DNA from: JBFLVU01 sp037444825
Lineage (GTDB): Bacteria > Acidobacteriota > UBA4820 > DSQY01
Direction: 5' to 3'
Assembly: GCA_037444825.1 (NCBI GenBank)
Contig: JBBILR010000011.1
Coordinates: 23,955-87,954, forward strand
DNA length: 64,000 nt
The notes below the pieces were generated by a model, which was not told the origin of the DNA, searched no databases, and was given only the letters and a program-made list of their open reading frames with translations. Positions 8,246 to 16,017 of this stretch are shown in pieces. The position numbers were made by a program, and so were the translations under genes. Positions within the stretch are counted from its first letter, which is position 1; each line of letters starts with the position of its first letter.

Positions 8246-9295
8246 TCAGGGGAAGCGCTTCAGGGGCCGGGCCACCTGGATGTCGTTCTTGGTCTGGCTC
8301 TTGATGCGGTACATGGCCTCGTCGGCCCGCTTGATGAGGTCTTCCTTGGTGAGGGCGTGGGCGGGGTAGGAGGCCAGCCCGAAGGAGCCGGTGATCTCGA
8401 TGCCCCCGGTCTCCTCCAGCAGGAAGGGGGTGGAGGCGAGGCGCTGGCGGATCCGCTCGGCCACCTCCAGGGCTCCCTCCCAAGCCGTCTCGGGAAGGAC
8501 GATGCAGAACTCGTCGCCGCCGTACCGGACGACCTTGTCGATGGAGCGGACGGCGTTCATGATGCGGGCCGCCGCTTCCTGAAGGGTGCGGGAGCCCATG
8601 GCGTGGCCGAAGCGGGTGTTGACCTCCCTCAACCCGTCGAGATCCAGGAAAATGAGGCTCAAGGGGTTGTTGTACCGGCGGGCCCGTTCCATCTCCTCCG
8701 CCAGGTAGTCCTCGAAAAAGCGCCGGTTGAAGGCCAGGGTGAGGTCGTCCTTGGTGATGAGTTCGTTCATCCGCCGGGCGGTGAGGGCGTTCTTCAAGGC
8801 GAAGGAAAAGTCCGGCAGGACCCGCTCCAGCAGGCGGAAGCCCTCGGCGTGGAGCAGGGTGGTGGGGAGGTTCTCCTCCTTCACGGTGAGGACGAGGAGC
8901 CCGGCGTAGTCGTAGACGAGCTGAAGGGGGAAGAAGGCCGCGGCCCCCACCAGGGCGCCCTCATCCGGGGCGGCGGGGCGGTCCTGGCTTCCGGGGCCGT
9001 ACACCTTGAACTTGGGGATCATGTCCCGGACCAGCGCCTCCACCTCGGAACGGGAGAGGCCGAAGCGGTCGGCGGCGGTACGGGTGCCCGGAAACCCCGC
9101 CCGGAAGATCCGCTCCACGTAGTGGCCCTTTTCCCCCAGGAGCATGAGGATCCCGTAGTCGGCGGCCATGTGGTGCAGGAGGGAGTTGAGGATCTCCTCC
9201 GCCACCGTCTGAAGCTCGAAGGAGCGGAAGGTCCGGGCCAGGTCCCGGTAGAGGTCCAACTCCAGGCCGGGCGGAAGCCGCCGGGGGGCCTTCAC
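8246..9295 (-). CDS. GAF-like + GGDEF diguanylate cyclase
   Basis: A 349-residue protein: a GAF-like sensory region (about 20-170), then a GGDEF domain (about 180-340). The active-site motif GGDEF is intact at 259-263. The inhibitory-site RxxD (Arg250, Asp253) lies five residues before it, so product-inhibited c-di-GMP synthesis is expected. The usual GD after the metal-binding segment is GS here, a minor variation. No membrane segment is present. The start is GTG 9295 with AGGAGG eight bases upstream; it forms a GTGA overlap with a possible 24-codon mini-ORF. Confidence 0.85.
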   Translation of the reverse strand: MKAPRRLPPGLELDLYRDLARTFRSFELQTVAEEILNSLLHHMAADYGILMLLGEKGHYVERIFRAGFPGTRTAADRFGLSRSEVEALVRDMIPKFKVYGPGSQDRPAAPDEGALVGAAAFFPLQLVYDYAGLLVLTVKEENLPTTLLHAEGFRLLERVLPDFSFALKNALTARRMNELITKDDLTLAFNRRFFEDYLAEEMERARRYNNPLSLIFLDLDGLREVNTRFGHAMGSRTLQEAAARIMNAVRSIDKVVRYGGDEFCIVLPETAWEGALEVAERIRQRLASTPFLLEETGGIEITGSFGLASYPAHALTKEDLIKRADEAMYRIKSQTKNDIQVARPLKRFP

Positions 9296-9366
9296 GGGGA
9301 CCTCCTTCCACGCCGCCCCTCGGGAGCGCCTCCCGGCGGTTCGGTCTTCCGGTCCATCGCGGCCAT
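9292..9366 (-). CDS. Possible 24-residue mini-ORF coupled to the GGDEF gene
   Basis: Between the slipin stop and the diguanylate cyclase start is ATG 9366 with an excellent SD (AAGGAGG, five bases before). It opens 24 codons whose TGA overlaps the GGDEF GTG start. The peptide (MAAMDRKTEPPGG...) is charged and proline/glycine-rich with no known domain. It may be a leader that couples translation of the cyclase to upstream ribosomes, or a chance reading frame. The arrangement (strong SD plus exact overlap) is the only support. Confidence 0.35.
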   Translation of the reverse strand: MAAMDRKTEPPGGAPEGRRGRRSP

Positions 9367-9386
9367 GGTTCCTCCTTCCCCCCGCC

Positions 9387-10148
9387 TCACCCCTTGGCGG
9401 ACTTGAGGAAGCTGCCCAGGAACTCCACCGGCACCGGGAAGACGATGGTGGAGGCGTTTTCCGCGCTGATCTGGGTCAGGGTTTGGAGGTACCTCAGCTG
9501 CATGGTGATGGGGTTCTGCGCCATGATCTGGGCGGCGTTGGCCAGGGTCTGGGCCGCCTGGAACTCGCCGTCGGCGTTGATGATCTTGGCCCGCTTCTCC
9601 CGCTCCGCCTGGGCTTGCAAGGCCATGGCCCGCTGCATGTCCTGGGGGAGGTCCACCTGCTTGATCTCCACGAGGGAGACCTTGATTCCCCACGGATCGG
9701 TGTGCTGGTCGAGGACGCTCTGGAGTTCTTGGTTCAGCTTTTCCCGCTCGGAGAGCAGGTCGTCCAGCTGGACCTGACCCAGGATGGAGCGGAGGGTGGT
9801 CTGGGCCAGCTGGGAGGTGGCGTAGACGTAGTTCTCCACCTGGAGGACGGCGTTCAGCGGGCTGAAGACCCGGAAGTACACCACCGCGTTGACCTTCACG
9901 GAGACGTTGTCCCTCGTGATGATGTCCTGCGGGGGGACGTCCAGGACGATGGTCCTCAGGGAAATGCGCACGATGGTGTCGAAGGGCTTGAAGACGAAGA
10001 TGAGCCCCGGCCCCTTGGGCTGGGGAAGGACGCGGCCCAGGCGGAAGATCACGCCCCGTTCGTACTCCCTCAGAATGTTGATGCAGGAAAAGAGCCAGCT
10101 CAACACCAGGACGATGACGGCGACCACGGGAAAACTGAGCGGTGGCAT
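9387..10148 (-). CDS. Slipin (SPFH/stomatin-family membrane protein)
   Basis: A 253-residue membrane-anchored protein. An N-terminal hydrophobic hairpin (about 7-24) is followed by an SPFH/band-7 domain (YERGVIFRLGR... to about 200) and a helical C-terminal oligomerisation region containing AEREKRAKIINADGE. Slipins assemble into membrane microdomains and are the usual partner of NfeD proteases. Here nfeD is immediately upstream with one base between stop and start, the classic nfeD-slipin pair. The start ATG 10148 gives the normal N-terminus. Confidence 0.93.
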   Translation of the reverse strand: MPPLSFPVVAVIVLVLSWLFSCINILREYERGVIFRLGRVLPQPKGPGLIFVFKPFDTIVRISLRTIVLDVPPQDIITRDNVSVKVNAVVYFRVFSPLNAVLQVENYVYATSQLAQTTLRSILGQVQLDDLLSEREKLNQELQSVLDQHTDPWGIKVSLVEIKQVDLPQDMQRAMALQAQAEREKRAKIINADGEFQAAQTLANAAQIMAQNPITMQLRYLQTLTQISAENASTIVFPVPVEFLGSFLKSAKG

Positions 10149-10149
10149 C

Positions 10150-11523
10150 CTACCCTCCCTCGCCCGCGGGGGCGACCTTCAGCACCATGCCGTCCCGGCC
10201 CAGGACCTTCACCCGGGCGCCGGCCTCGATGGGCCGGTCCGATACGGCGTTCCAGTATTCGCCGAAGAGAAAGACCTTGCCGGGCGCCGGGGGCCGGATG
10301 GCCTCCCGCACCTCGCCCGACATGCCCACGAGGCTCTCTTCTCCCGTGGCGACGGGGTTTCGGTGGGCCTTCACCGCCAGGGCCACCAGGAAGAAGAGGA
10401 TCGCCGCGAAGGCGAGCACCGCAGGAAGGACGAAGTAGAGAGACACCCGAAGCTCCGGTACGGGGCTGTTCCGGTAGAGGAGCAGACTCCCGATCAAGAG
10501 CGACACCACGCCGCCCGTGCCCAAGATACCATAGGAGGCGATTTTCAGCTCCAGAAGAAGGAAGGCGATCCCCAGGAGGATCAGGAGGAGGCCCACGGCG
10601 TTGATGGGCAGGAGCTGGGTGGAGAGGGCGAAGAGGAGGATGCAGATTCCCCCCAGAACCCCCGGCAGGATGAGGCCCGGCGCCTTGAACTCCGCGTAGA
10701 GGCCCACCACGCCCACGAGGAGGAGGACCAGCGTGAGGTTGGGGTTGGCCAGGGAGGAGAGAAGGCGCTGGCGGAGGGTGGGGTCCACCTCCGCCACCTC
10801 GGGGGAGGGGTCGAAGCGCAGGACCACCTCCCGCCCGTCGAAGCGCCGGAGGGGCCGTTCCGAGAGGTGCGCCCAGATCTCCGCCTCGCTGGCGGCCACC
10901 AGTTCGATGGCCCTCTGGTCGAGCGCCTCCTTCTCGGTGAGCGAAACGCTTTCCCGGAGCATCCGCTCGTAGACGGCGCCGTTCCGGCCCCGGTGCTCCG
11001 CCAGCGTGCGGGCGTGGGCGGAGAGGTCGTTCAGGATCTTCTCCAGAAGGACCTCCTGGTCGGAGGAAGCGGGTTGGGCGGGGGCCTCCTTTTTTTCCGG
11101 CTCCCCTGGCTTGGCGGGCGCCGAAGGAAAGTGGAATGGCAGGGCGCTCACCGGGTGGGCGGAGCCGATGGTGGTGCCCGGGGCCATGGCGATGAAGTCG
11201 GCGGAGAGGGCCACCAGCGCCCCTCCCGATGCGGCCCGGGCGTTGACGGGGCTCACGTAGGCCACCACCGGCAGGGGGGAGAGGAGGATGGCCCGCTGGA
11301 TCTCCTCCACGGCGTTCACGAAGCCCCCGGGGGTGTCGATGACCAGGAGGACCGCCTGGGCCCCCGTCTTTGGGGCCTCCTCCAAGCCCTTCCTCAGATA
11401 CTCGGCGGTGACGGCGTGGATGGGCCCCTCCAGGCGGAGACGCACCACGTCGGCGCTCCAGGCCGCCACGGAGAACGCGGCCCCGAGGAGAACGCCCACC
11501 GCCACCCTACGCAGAGCCTTCAT
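10150..11523 (-). CDS. NfeD family membrane serine protease (long form)
   Basis: A 457-residue protein: signal peptide or TM (about 5-23), a ClpP-like serine protease domain (about 25-230), four or so transmembrane helices (about 258-375), and a C-terminal NfeD OB-fold (about 390-457). The catalytic dyad appears intact: Ser99 in AASGG, and Lys162 in the LEKILND segment that precedes the RTLAEHRGRN motif. The Pyrococcus homologue (PH1510) cleaves the C-terminus of its stomatin partner, which matches the adjacent slipin gene. A well-formed promoter lies just upstream, and this is probably the first gene of the long minus-strand operon. Confidence 0.93.
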   Translation of the reverse strand: MKALRRVAVGVLLGAAFSVAAWSADVVRLRLEGPIHAVTAEYLRKGLEEAPKTGAQAVLLVIDTPGGFVNAVEEIQRAILLSPLPVVAYVSPVNARAASGGALVALSADFIAMAPGTTIGSAHPVSALPFHFPSAPAKPGEPEKKEAPAQPASSDQEVLLEKILNDLSAHARTLAEHRGRNGAVYERMLRESVSLTEKEALDQRAIELVAASEAEIWAHLSERPLRRFDGREVVLRFDPSPEVAEVDPTLRQRLLSSLANPNLTLVLLLVGVVGLYAEFKAPGLILPGVLGGICILLFALSTQLLPINAVGLLLILLGIAFLLLELKIASYGILGTGGVVSLLIGSLLLYRNSPVPELRVSLYFVLPAVLAFAAILFFLVALAVKAHRNPVATGEESLVGMSGEVREAIRPPAPGKVFLFGEYWNAVSDRPIEAGARVKVLGRDGMVLKVAPAGEGG

Positions 11524-11547
11524 CGGACGCGGATCTCCTCTCCAAGT

Positions 11548-11576
11548 AGTATCGGCCCCGCCGGGGGGGGTGTCAA
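11548..11576 (-). promoter_or_regulatory. Sigma70-like promoter for the nfeD operon
   Basis: The minus strand carries a perfect -35 TTGACA and a -10 GATACT separated by exactly 17 bases. The -35 hexamer overlaps the stop codon of the upstream glycosyltransferase gene. Predicted transcription starts about 20 bases before the nfeD ATG, leaving room for its GGAGAGGAG SD. Confidence 0.6.
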
Positions 11577-12394
11577 TCGGTGGCGGGCGGGAAAACGCCC
11601 CGGGAACCTCCCTGCGCCCGGCGGCGGAGGTCCCAAAGCTTGGCGTACTTGAGGAAGACGCCGTAGACGGCCAGGTAGACGGCGATGACCCCCGGAATGC
11701 CGTCCAGGAACCCGAGGCGCAGGAGGTACTGCTTCACGAACCGAAAGGCGGGACGGAGGGCGACGTTCACGAAGCCGGCCCGCTTGCCGTCCCGCAAATC
11801 CTGCTCCGCCCCCCACGTGGTGTAGCGGTCGAGTTTGGCGAGGTACTGCTCCCAGGACCGGAAGGTGTCGTGCAGGAGGAATCCCTTCAGGCGCCCCGCG
11901 GAACGGAAGCCTTCGATCTCCGCGTGGACTCGCCGGTCCTGGTACCTGCACTCCCGGCGGAAGAGGCGGATCACCGAGTCGGTCTGCCACCCGCCGAAGC
12001 GCATGACGCGCCCGAAAAAGAGGTTCCGCCGCCGGACCCAGAAGGCGTCGTGGCCCGGCGTGGAGGCCAGGGTCCGCTGGATCTCCTCCCGGAGCTCCGG
12101 CGTGCACCGCTCGTCGGCGTCCAGCAGAAAGACCCAGGGGTGGGCCGCCCGGGGGATGGCCCAGTTCTTCTGGGCCGCCGAATAGCCGTACTCGTGGACC
12201 TCCACCCGGACCCCCGGCAGGGCGGAGGCGGCCTCGGCGGTCCCGTCGGTGGAGGCGGCGTCCACCACCACGTAGACCTCGTCGGCCCAGGAGACCGAGG
12301 CCACCGCCTCGGCGATCTGGTGGGCCTCGTTCCCCGCCGGGATGAGGGCCGTCACCCGTTCCCGTGGCACCGCGTCGCCCCTCCCCGAGGCCAT
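11573..12394 (-). CDS. Family 2 glycosyltransferase
   Basis: A 273-residue GT-A fold enzyme. The N-terminal nucleotide-sugar-binding region ends in DADE (92-95), the metal-binding DxD motif. The region VTALIPAGNEAHQI, the QKNWA segment and the length resemble the WaaE/KdtX subgroup, which adds sugars to the LPS inner core. The start ATG 12394 follows the stop of the nucleotidyltransferase by one base. Longer in-frame extensions have no family similarity. The acceptor cannot be deduced. Together with the upstream nucleotidyltransferase, a role in surface polysaccharide synthesis is plausible. Confidence 0.85.
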   Translation of the reverse strand: MASGRGDAVPRERVTALIPAGNEAHQIAEAVASVSWADEVYVVVDAASTDGTAEAASALPGVRVEVHEYGYSAAQKNWAIPRAAHPWVFLLDADERCTPELREEIQRTLASTPGHDAFWVRRRNLFFGRVMRFGGWQTDSVIRLFRRECRYQDRRVHAEIEGFRSAGRLKGFLLHDTFRSWEQYLAKLDRYTTWGAEQDLRDGKRAGFVNVALRPAFRFVKQYLLRLGFLDGIPGVIAVYLAVYGVFLKYAKLWDLRRRAQGGSRGVFPPATD

Positions 12395-12395
12395 C

Positions 12396-13346
12396 TTACC
12401 CCAGCCCTCCCTCGGCGGGGACCTGGAGGCGCCCTCCCGGCCAGTAAAGGCCGTCCTCCAACCGTTCCCCCGGCCGGCCCCGAAAGCCGGGGAAGAGGAC
12501 CGCCCGCCCGGCCCGGGCTTCCCGGGGCACCGCCGCCCCCGCCTCCACCACCAGGGGGCCCGTGACCTCCGCGCCCGGGTGGAGAAGACCGTCGCGGTGG
12601 AGGAGAACCGGGAAGCCGCCGAAGGTCCGGACCTCGGCCTGAGGGGGAATGGGGAAGCCGCCTTCCCCCGAAAGCGCCTGTAAGACAGCCCGCAGAAAGG
12701 CCTCCGGGGTGCCCAGGTCCTCCCAGGGCCCCTCGGCGGGGACGGCCAGGACCCGGCCCTGGGTGAGGGCCGGGGAGAGAACCGACTCCACGAAGCCCGC
12801 GAAGCCTTCCTTCGGGACGGCCGCGAAAGCCTCGGGTCTGGCCGCGTAGGCCCCGGCGAAGTGGTGATCCCCCCTTCCCAGGGCCGTGACATACCCGCCG
12901 TCGTCCACCGCGAGCGGGGTGAAGGGGGGGCGCCAGGGGCGAACGGCCAGGGCGAGCAGGGCCTCGCCGTGGGCCTCCAGGGCGGCGGTCAGGGAGGGGA
13001 GGGGCGGGCGGCCCAGCGTGTCGCCGTTGACGACGAAGAAGGGATCCTCCCCGAGCACCCCGGCCATGGGGGGCAGGAGGCCGGCCGTGCCGCGGATTTC
13101 CGGCTCGTAGAACCACCGCAGGCGGAGGGAGCCGGGGAAGGTTCGGGCGGCCTCCAGCACGGTGGAGGGCCTGTGGTGGAGGTTCAGGCAGACCTCCTGG
13201 ACCCCGGCCTCTTCCAGCACCTCGAGGATTCGGTGAAGGAGGGGGCGCCCCAGGAAGGGGAGGGCCGCCTTGGCCCACCGCCCGGTGAGGGGGCGGAGCC
13301 GGGTGCCCAGGCCGGCGCAGGCGACGACGGCCCTACGGATGGTCAT
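12396..13346 (-). CDS. Sugar-phosphate nucleotidyltransferase
   Basis: A 316-residue protein with the NTP-transferase signature GLGTRLRPLTGRWAKAALPF near the N-terminus; the catalytic lysine position is present as AK rather than the usual PK. The VNGDTL segment matches the metal-binding Asp region. It resembles mannose-1-phosphate guanylyltransferase or MurNAc-1-phosphate uridylyltransferase (MurU), but the C-terminal part is not diagnostic, so the sugar and nucleotide remain open. The start ATG 13346 gives MTIRRAVVACAGLGTR; upstream in-frame sequence is Ser/Gly-rich. The 5' end overlaps the CYTH gene by 14 bases. Confidence 0.8.
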   Translation of the reverse strand: MTIRRAVVACAGLGTRLRPLTGRWAKAALPFLGRPLLHRILEVLEEAGVQEVCLNLHHRPSTVLEAARTFPGSLRLRWFYEPEIRGTAGLLPPMAGVLGEDPFFVVNGDTLGRPPLPSLTAALEAHGEALLALAVRPWRPPFTPLAVDDGGYVTALGRGDHHFAGAYAARPEAFAAVPKEGFAGFVESVLSPALTQGRVLAVPAEGPWEDLGTPEAFLRAVLQALSGEGGFPIPPQAEVRTFGGFPVLLHRDGLLHPGAEVTGPLVVEAGAAVPREARAGRAVLFPGFRGRPGERLEDGLYWPGGRLQVPAEGGLG

Positions 13347-13896
13347 GGCCCTGGGGGAAGACGATGTCGCCGAAGGGGAGCCCCCGCTCCCGGCAGTACT
13401 CACCGTAGAGGTCGGCGTAGGAGCGCCGGATGAAGGCGGCGGCGTGGAGACCCAGGTCCCCCGCCATGGCCTCGATGGACTCCCCCGGTCCCTCCAGCTC
13501 CAGGAAGGAGCCGAAGGGCAGGAGGTCCAGGCAAAGAAGGCCGCCTCCAGGCGCCCGCATCTCCTTGCGGTACTTCTCGTAGCGAAAGAAGGGTCGAAGC
13601 CCGATGCCGGAGAGGATCTCCCGGAGGGCGGCGCCGTCCTCGCACCGGGTCTCCTTTTCCGGCCGGACCTTGAAGCGGTCGTGGTGGACGAGGCGGCCCT
13701 TGAAGGTTAACAAGGCACCCTCCGGGGTCTCCCGGACCCTCAACAGGCAACCCTGGACCGAGAGGGGCCTCCCGGGGAAGTCGAAGAGCGTGTTGGCCTC
13801 GAAGTGGAAGGGATGCACCACTCCGTACCCGAGCGCCTCGGCCTTCTTCTCGTAAGGCTCCAGGGCTTCCACCGCGATCTTTACCTCGATTTCCAT
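13333..13896 (-). CDS. CYTH-domain (class IV adenylate cyclase/triphosphatase-like) protein
   Basis: A 187-residue CYTH protein. The diagnostic ExExK motif sits at the N-terminus (Glu2, Glu4, Lys6). Alternating basic and acidic strands (LLRVRE, LLTFKG, KVRPEKETR, YEKYRK) would line the eight-stranded tunnel that binds inorganic polyphosphates or nucleoside triphosphates. Members include thiamine triphosphatase, polyphosphatases and CyaB-type cyclases, which cannot be told apart here. ATG 13896 is chosen to place ExExK at residues 2-6. It overlaps the yigZ-like gene by 16 bases. Confidence 0.85.
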   Translation of the reverse strand: MEIEVKIAVEALEPYEKKAEALGYGVVHPFHFEANTLFDFPGRPLSVQGCLLRVRETPEGALLTFKGRLVHHDRFKVRPEKETRCEDGAALREILSGIGLRPFFRYEKYRKEMRAPGGGLLCLDLLPFGSFLELEGPGESIEAMAGDLGLHAAAFIRRSYADLYGEYCRERGLPFGDIVFPQGHDHP

Positions 13897-14504
13897 CGCA
13901 CCCGTCCTCCCGACGTCTCCGAGAGACCCCGCAGGAAGCCCTCGAAGCGTGCCCACCGGGAGCGGGGAACGGCCAGGGTGGCCGTGATCCGCTCACCGAA
14001 TCGAAGGTCCCCGAGGAGCGCGCCCGTCCGCTCCGCCTCCCGCCGGAGCGCGCCCTCCAAGGCGTAGGGAAGGTCCACCTCCGCTTCCACCCGGAGAAAC
14101 CGCGGCTCCAGCTCCGCCGCGGCGAGAGCGGCCTCCGCCGCCGACCGGAAGGCCCGGGAGAGGCCGCCGGTCCCCAGCTTCACCCCCCCGAAGTACCGCA
14201 CCACCGCCAGGCAGGCGTCGGAGACCCCCGCGGCCTCCAGGGTCCTCAGGATGGGCACCCCCGCCGTCCCCGAAGGCTCCCCGTCGTCGTTGGACCGCGC
14301 TTCGACCCCCTCCCCCCAACCCAGCCGGAAGGCCCACGGGACGTGCCGGGCGTCGTGGTACTCCCGGCGGAGGGAGGCCACGAAGGCCGAAGCCTCCTCC
14401 GCCCCCCCGGCGGCCGTCAGGAAGGCGAGAAACCGGGACCCCTTCTCCCGCACCTCTCCCCGGCTCGGGGTCCTGGGGACGAGGTAGGCGTCGGGGTCAT
14501 CCAT
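13881..14504 (-). CDS. YigZ/IMPACT family protein
   Basis: A 207-residue member of the YigZ/IMPACT (UPF0029) family. The diagnostic block NDDGEPSGTAGVPIL and the following VVRYFGGVKLGTGGL are intact. The C-terminal ~65 residues form the second (EF-G domain-like) part. The biochemical role is not established; eukaryotic IMPACT regulates translation via GCN1, and the bacterial protein may bind RNA or ribosomes. The gene is embedded in an overlapping minus-strand cluster between a STAS protein and a CYTH protein, which gives no clear functional hint. Confidence 0.9.
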   Translation of the reverse strand: MDDPDAYLVPRTPSRGEVREKGSRFLAFLTAAGGAEEASAFVASLRREYHDARHVPWAFRLGWGEGVEARSNDDGEPSGTAGVPILRTLEAAGVSDACLAVVRYFGGVKLGTGGLSRAFRSAAEAALAAAELEPRFLRVEAEVDLPYALEGALRREAERTGALLGDLRFGERITATLAVPRSRWARFEGFLRGLSETSGGRVRWKSR

Positions 14505-14844
14505 GGGCCTTGGCGAGGGCCTCGGCGGCGTCCTTGCAAATGACGAAGAGGGCGGGGAGGCCCAGGAGGTCGAAGACCTTGTAGATTTTCGGAGACATGC
14601 CCGAGAGGAGGATGTCCCCGCCCCGGTCCCTCAGCGGCTGGATGCGGGAGAGGATCACCTCGATGCCGGAGGAGCCGATGTAGGTCAATTCGGAGAAGTC
14701 CACGACGAAGCGGGTGTGCCCCTGGGAGGCGTACTTCTCGAGGGCCTCCCGGAAAAGGCCGTGGTTGTGGGCGTCCAGGAAGCCTTTCAGCCGGATGAGG
14801 ATCACCTCTCCCTGCTTTTCGGCGCTCACCTGGAGGTTGGTCAT
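14497..14844 (-). CDS. STAS-domain protein (anti-anti-sigma factor type)
   Basis: A 115-residue single STAS domain. The loop YIGSSGIEV holds the conserved serine (Ser58) that is phosphorylated in SpoIIAA-type antagonists; the usual Asp before it is Gly57 here. Such proteins bind anti-sigma kinases or assemble in stressosome-like modules. No cognate RsbW-type kinase or sigma factor gene lies nearby, so the partner is encoded elsewhere. It overlaps the yigZ-like gene by eight bases and follows pta by 20. Confidence 0.85.
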   Translation of the reverse strand: MTNLQVSAEKQGEVILIRLKGFLDAHNHGLFREALEKYASQGHTRFVVDFSELTYIGSSGIEVILSRIQPLRDRGGDILLSGMSPKIYKVFDLLGLPALFVICKDAAEALAKAHG

Positions 14845-14864
14845 GGTCCGCCTCCCTCCCTATC

Positions 14865-15893
14865 CTACCACAGGGGCCCGCCGCCGGAGGAGGCGCGGAG
14901 GGCTTGGGCCTGCACCGCCGTCACCGCCGCCACGTGGGCGATGTCCGAGGCGGTGCACCCCCGGCTCAGGTCGTTGGCCGCCGCGGAGAGCCCCTGAAGC
15001 AAAGGCCCCAGGGCCGTGGCCCCCGCCAGCCGCTCGGTGAGCTTGTAGGCGATGTTCCCGGCGTCCAGGTTGGGGAAGATGAGGACGTTGGCCTGCCCGG
15101 CCACGGGGCTCCCCGGAGACTTGGAGGCCCCCACGGCGGGAACGAGGGCGGCGTCGGCCTGCAGTTCCCCGTCCGCCTTGACCTCCGGCGCGCGGCTCCG
15201 GAAGATCTCCACCGCCCGCCGCACCTTTCGGACCGCCTCGTGGTCCGCCGACCCCTTGGTGGAGAAGGAGAGAAAGGCCACCTTCGGCTCCCGGCCCACG
15301 AGGAGCCGGAAGGACCGTGCGGAGGCGAGGGCGATGTCGGCGAGTTGCGCCGGGTCGGGGTAAGGCACCAGGCCGCAGTCGGCGTAGACGAAGACGCCCT
15401 CCTCCCCGAACTCCCGCTTGGGGGTCACCATCAGGAAGAAGGACGAGACGGTCCGGATCCCCGGCGCGGGCCCGAAGCAACGCAGGTAGGCGCGCACGGT
15501 GTCGGCGGTGGTGTGGGTGGCGCCGGAGACCACGCCGTCGGCCCGGCCCAGGGCCACGAGGAGGCAGCCCGCGTACAGCGGGGTGAGGGCGAGCTTCCGG
15601 GCCTCGTCCTCGGTGACGCCCCGGCTCCGGTTCCGCTCCAGGTAGACCCGGGCGGCCTCGGCGGCGAACCGGCCTTCGGAGGGGTCGAAGACCTCCACCC
15701 CCGGCAGGGGATGGCCCCACCGGGCCGCCGCCGCCTCCACCGCCTTCCGGCGGCCCACGAGGACCGGGCGTGCGGTCCCCGCGCTTTCCAGAAGCCGGGC
15801 CGCCTCGAGGGTCCTTCCGTCCTCCGCCTCCGGCAGGACGATCCGCTGGGGCCTCTTCGCCGCCCGCTCCCCAATCTCCGCCAGAAGGTCCAT
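14865..15893 (-). CDS. pta: Phosphate acetyltransferase
   Basis: Interconverts acetyl-CoA plus phosphate and acetyl phosphate plus CoA. The 342 residues match the compact catalytic form (PTA_PTB domain only, no DRTGG regulatory domain). Family blocks include IVLPEAED near residue 18, the ADGVVSGATHTTADTVRAYLR segment, and PVAGQANVLIFPNLDAGNIAYKL in the C-terminal half. An acetate kinase gene is not visible nearby. The SD AGGAGGAGGG lies seven bases before ATG. It diverges from guaB. Confidence 0.93.
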   Translation of the reverse strand: MDLLAEIGERAAKRPQRIVLPEAEDGRTLEAARLLESAGTARPVLVGRRKAVEAAAARWGHPLPGVEVFDPSEGRFAAEAARVYLERNRSRGVTEDEARKLALTPLYAGCLLVALGRADGVVSGATHTTADTVRAYLRCFGPAPGIRTVSSFFLMVTPKREFGEEGVFVYADCGLVPYPDPAQLADIALASARSFRLLVGREPKVAFLSFSTKGSADHEAVRKVRRAVEIFRSRAPEVKADGELQADAALVPAVGASKSPGSPVAGQANVLIFPNLDAGNIAYKLTERLAGATALGPLLQGLSAAANDLSRGCTASDIAHVAAVTAVQAQALRASSGGGPLW

Positions 15894-15965
15894 GGGCCCT
15901 CCTCCTCGCCTCCAGCCTACCAGCCCCGGAGGGGGTGGGGGAAGGGCCGCGCCGGCAGGGCGGCC

Positions 15966-15994
15966 TTTTCAACGGGGCCAACATAAGGTATTCT
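15966..15994 (+). promoter_or_regulatory. Sigma70-like promoter for guaB
   Basis: TTTTCA and TATTCT are spaced by 17 bases in a locally AT-richer stretch, about 24 bases before the guaB start. An AAGGAG SD follows at 16005-16010. Confidence 0.5.
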
Positions 15995-16017
15995 AAGGGC
16001 TTACAAGGAGCCCCCGG

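Noticed and set aside
12396..13346. Assigning the nucleotidyltransferase specifically as manC or murU
   Set aside because: The N-terminal signature fits several sugar-phosphate nucleotidyltransferases, and the neighbours do not include amgK or GDP-mannose genes.
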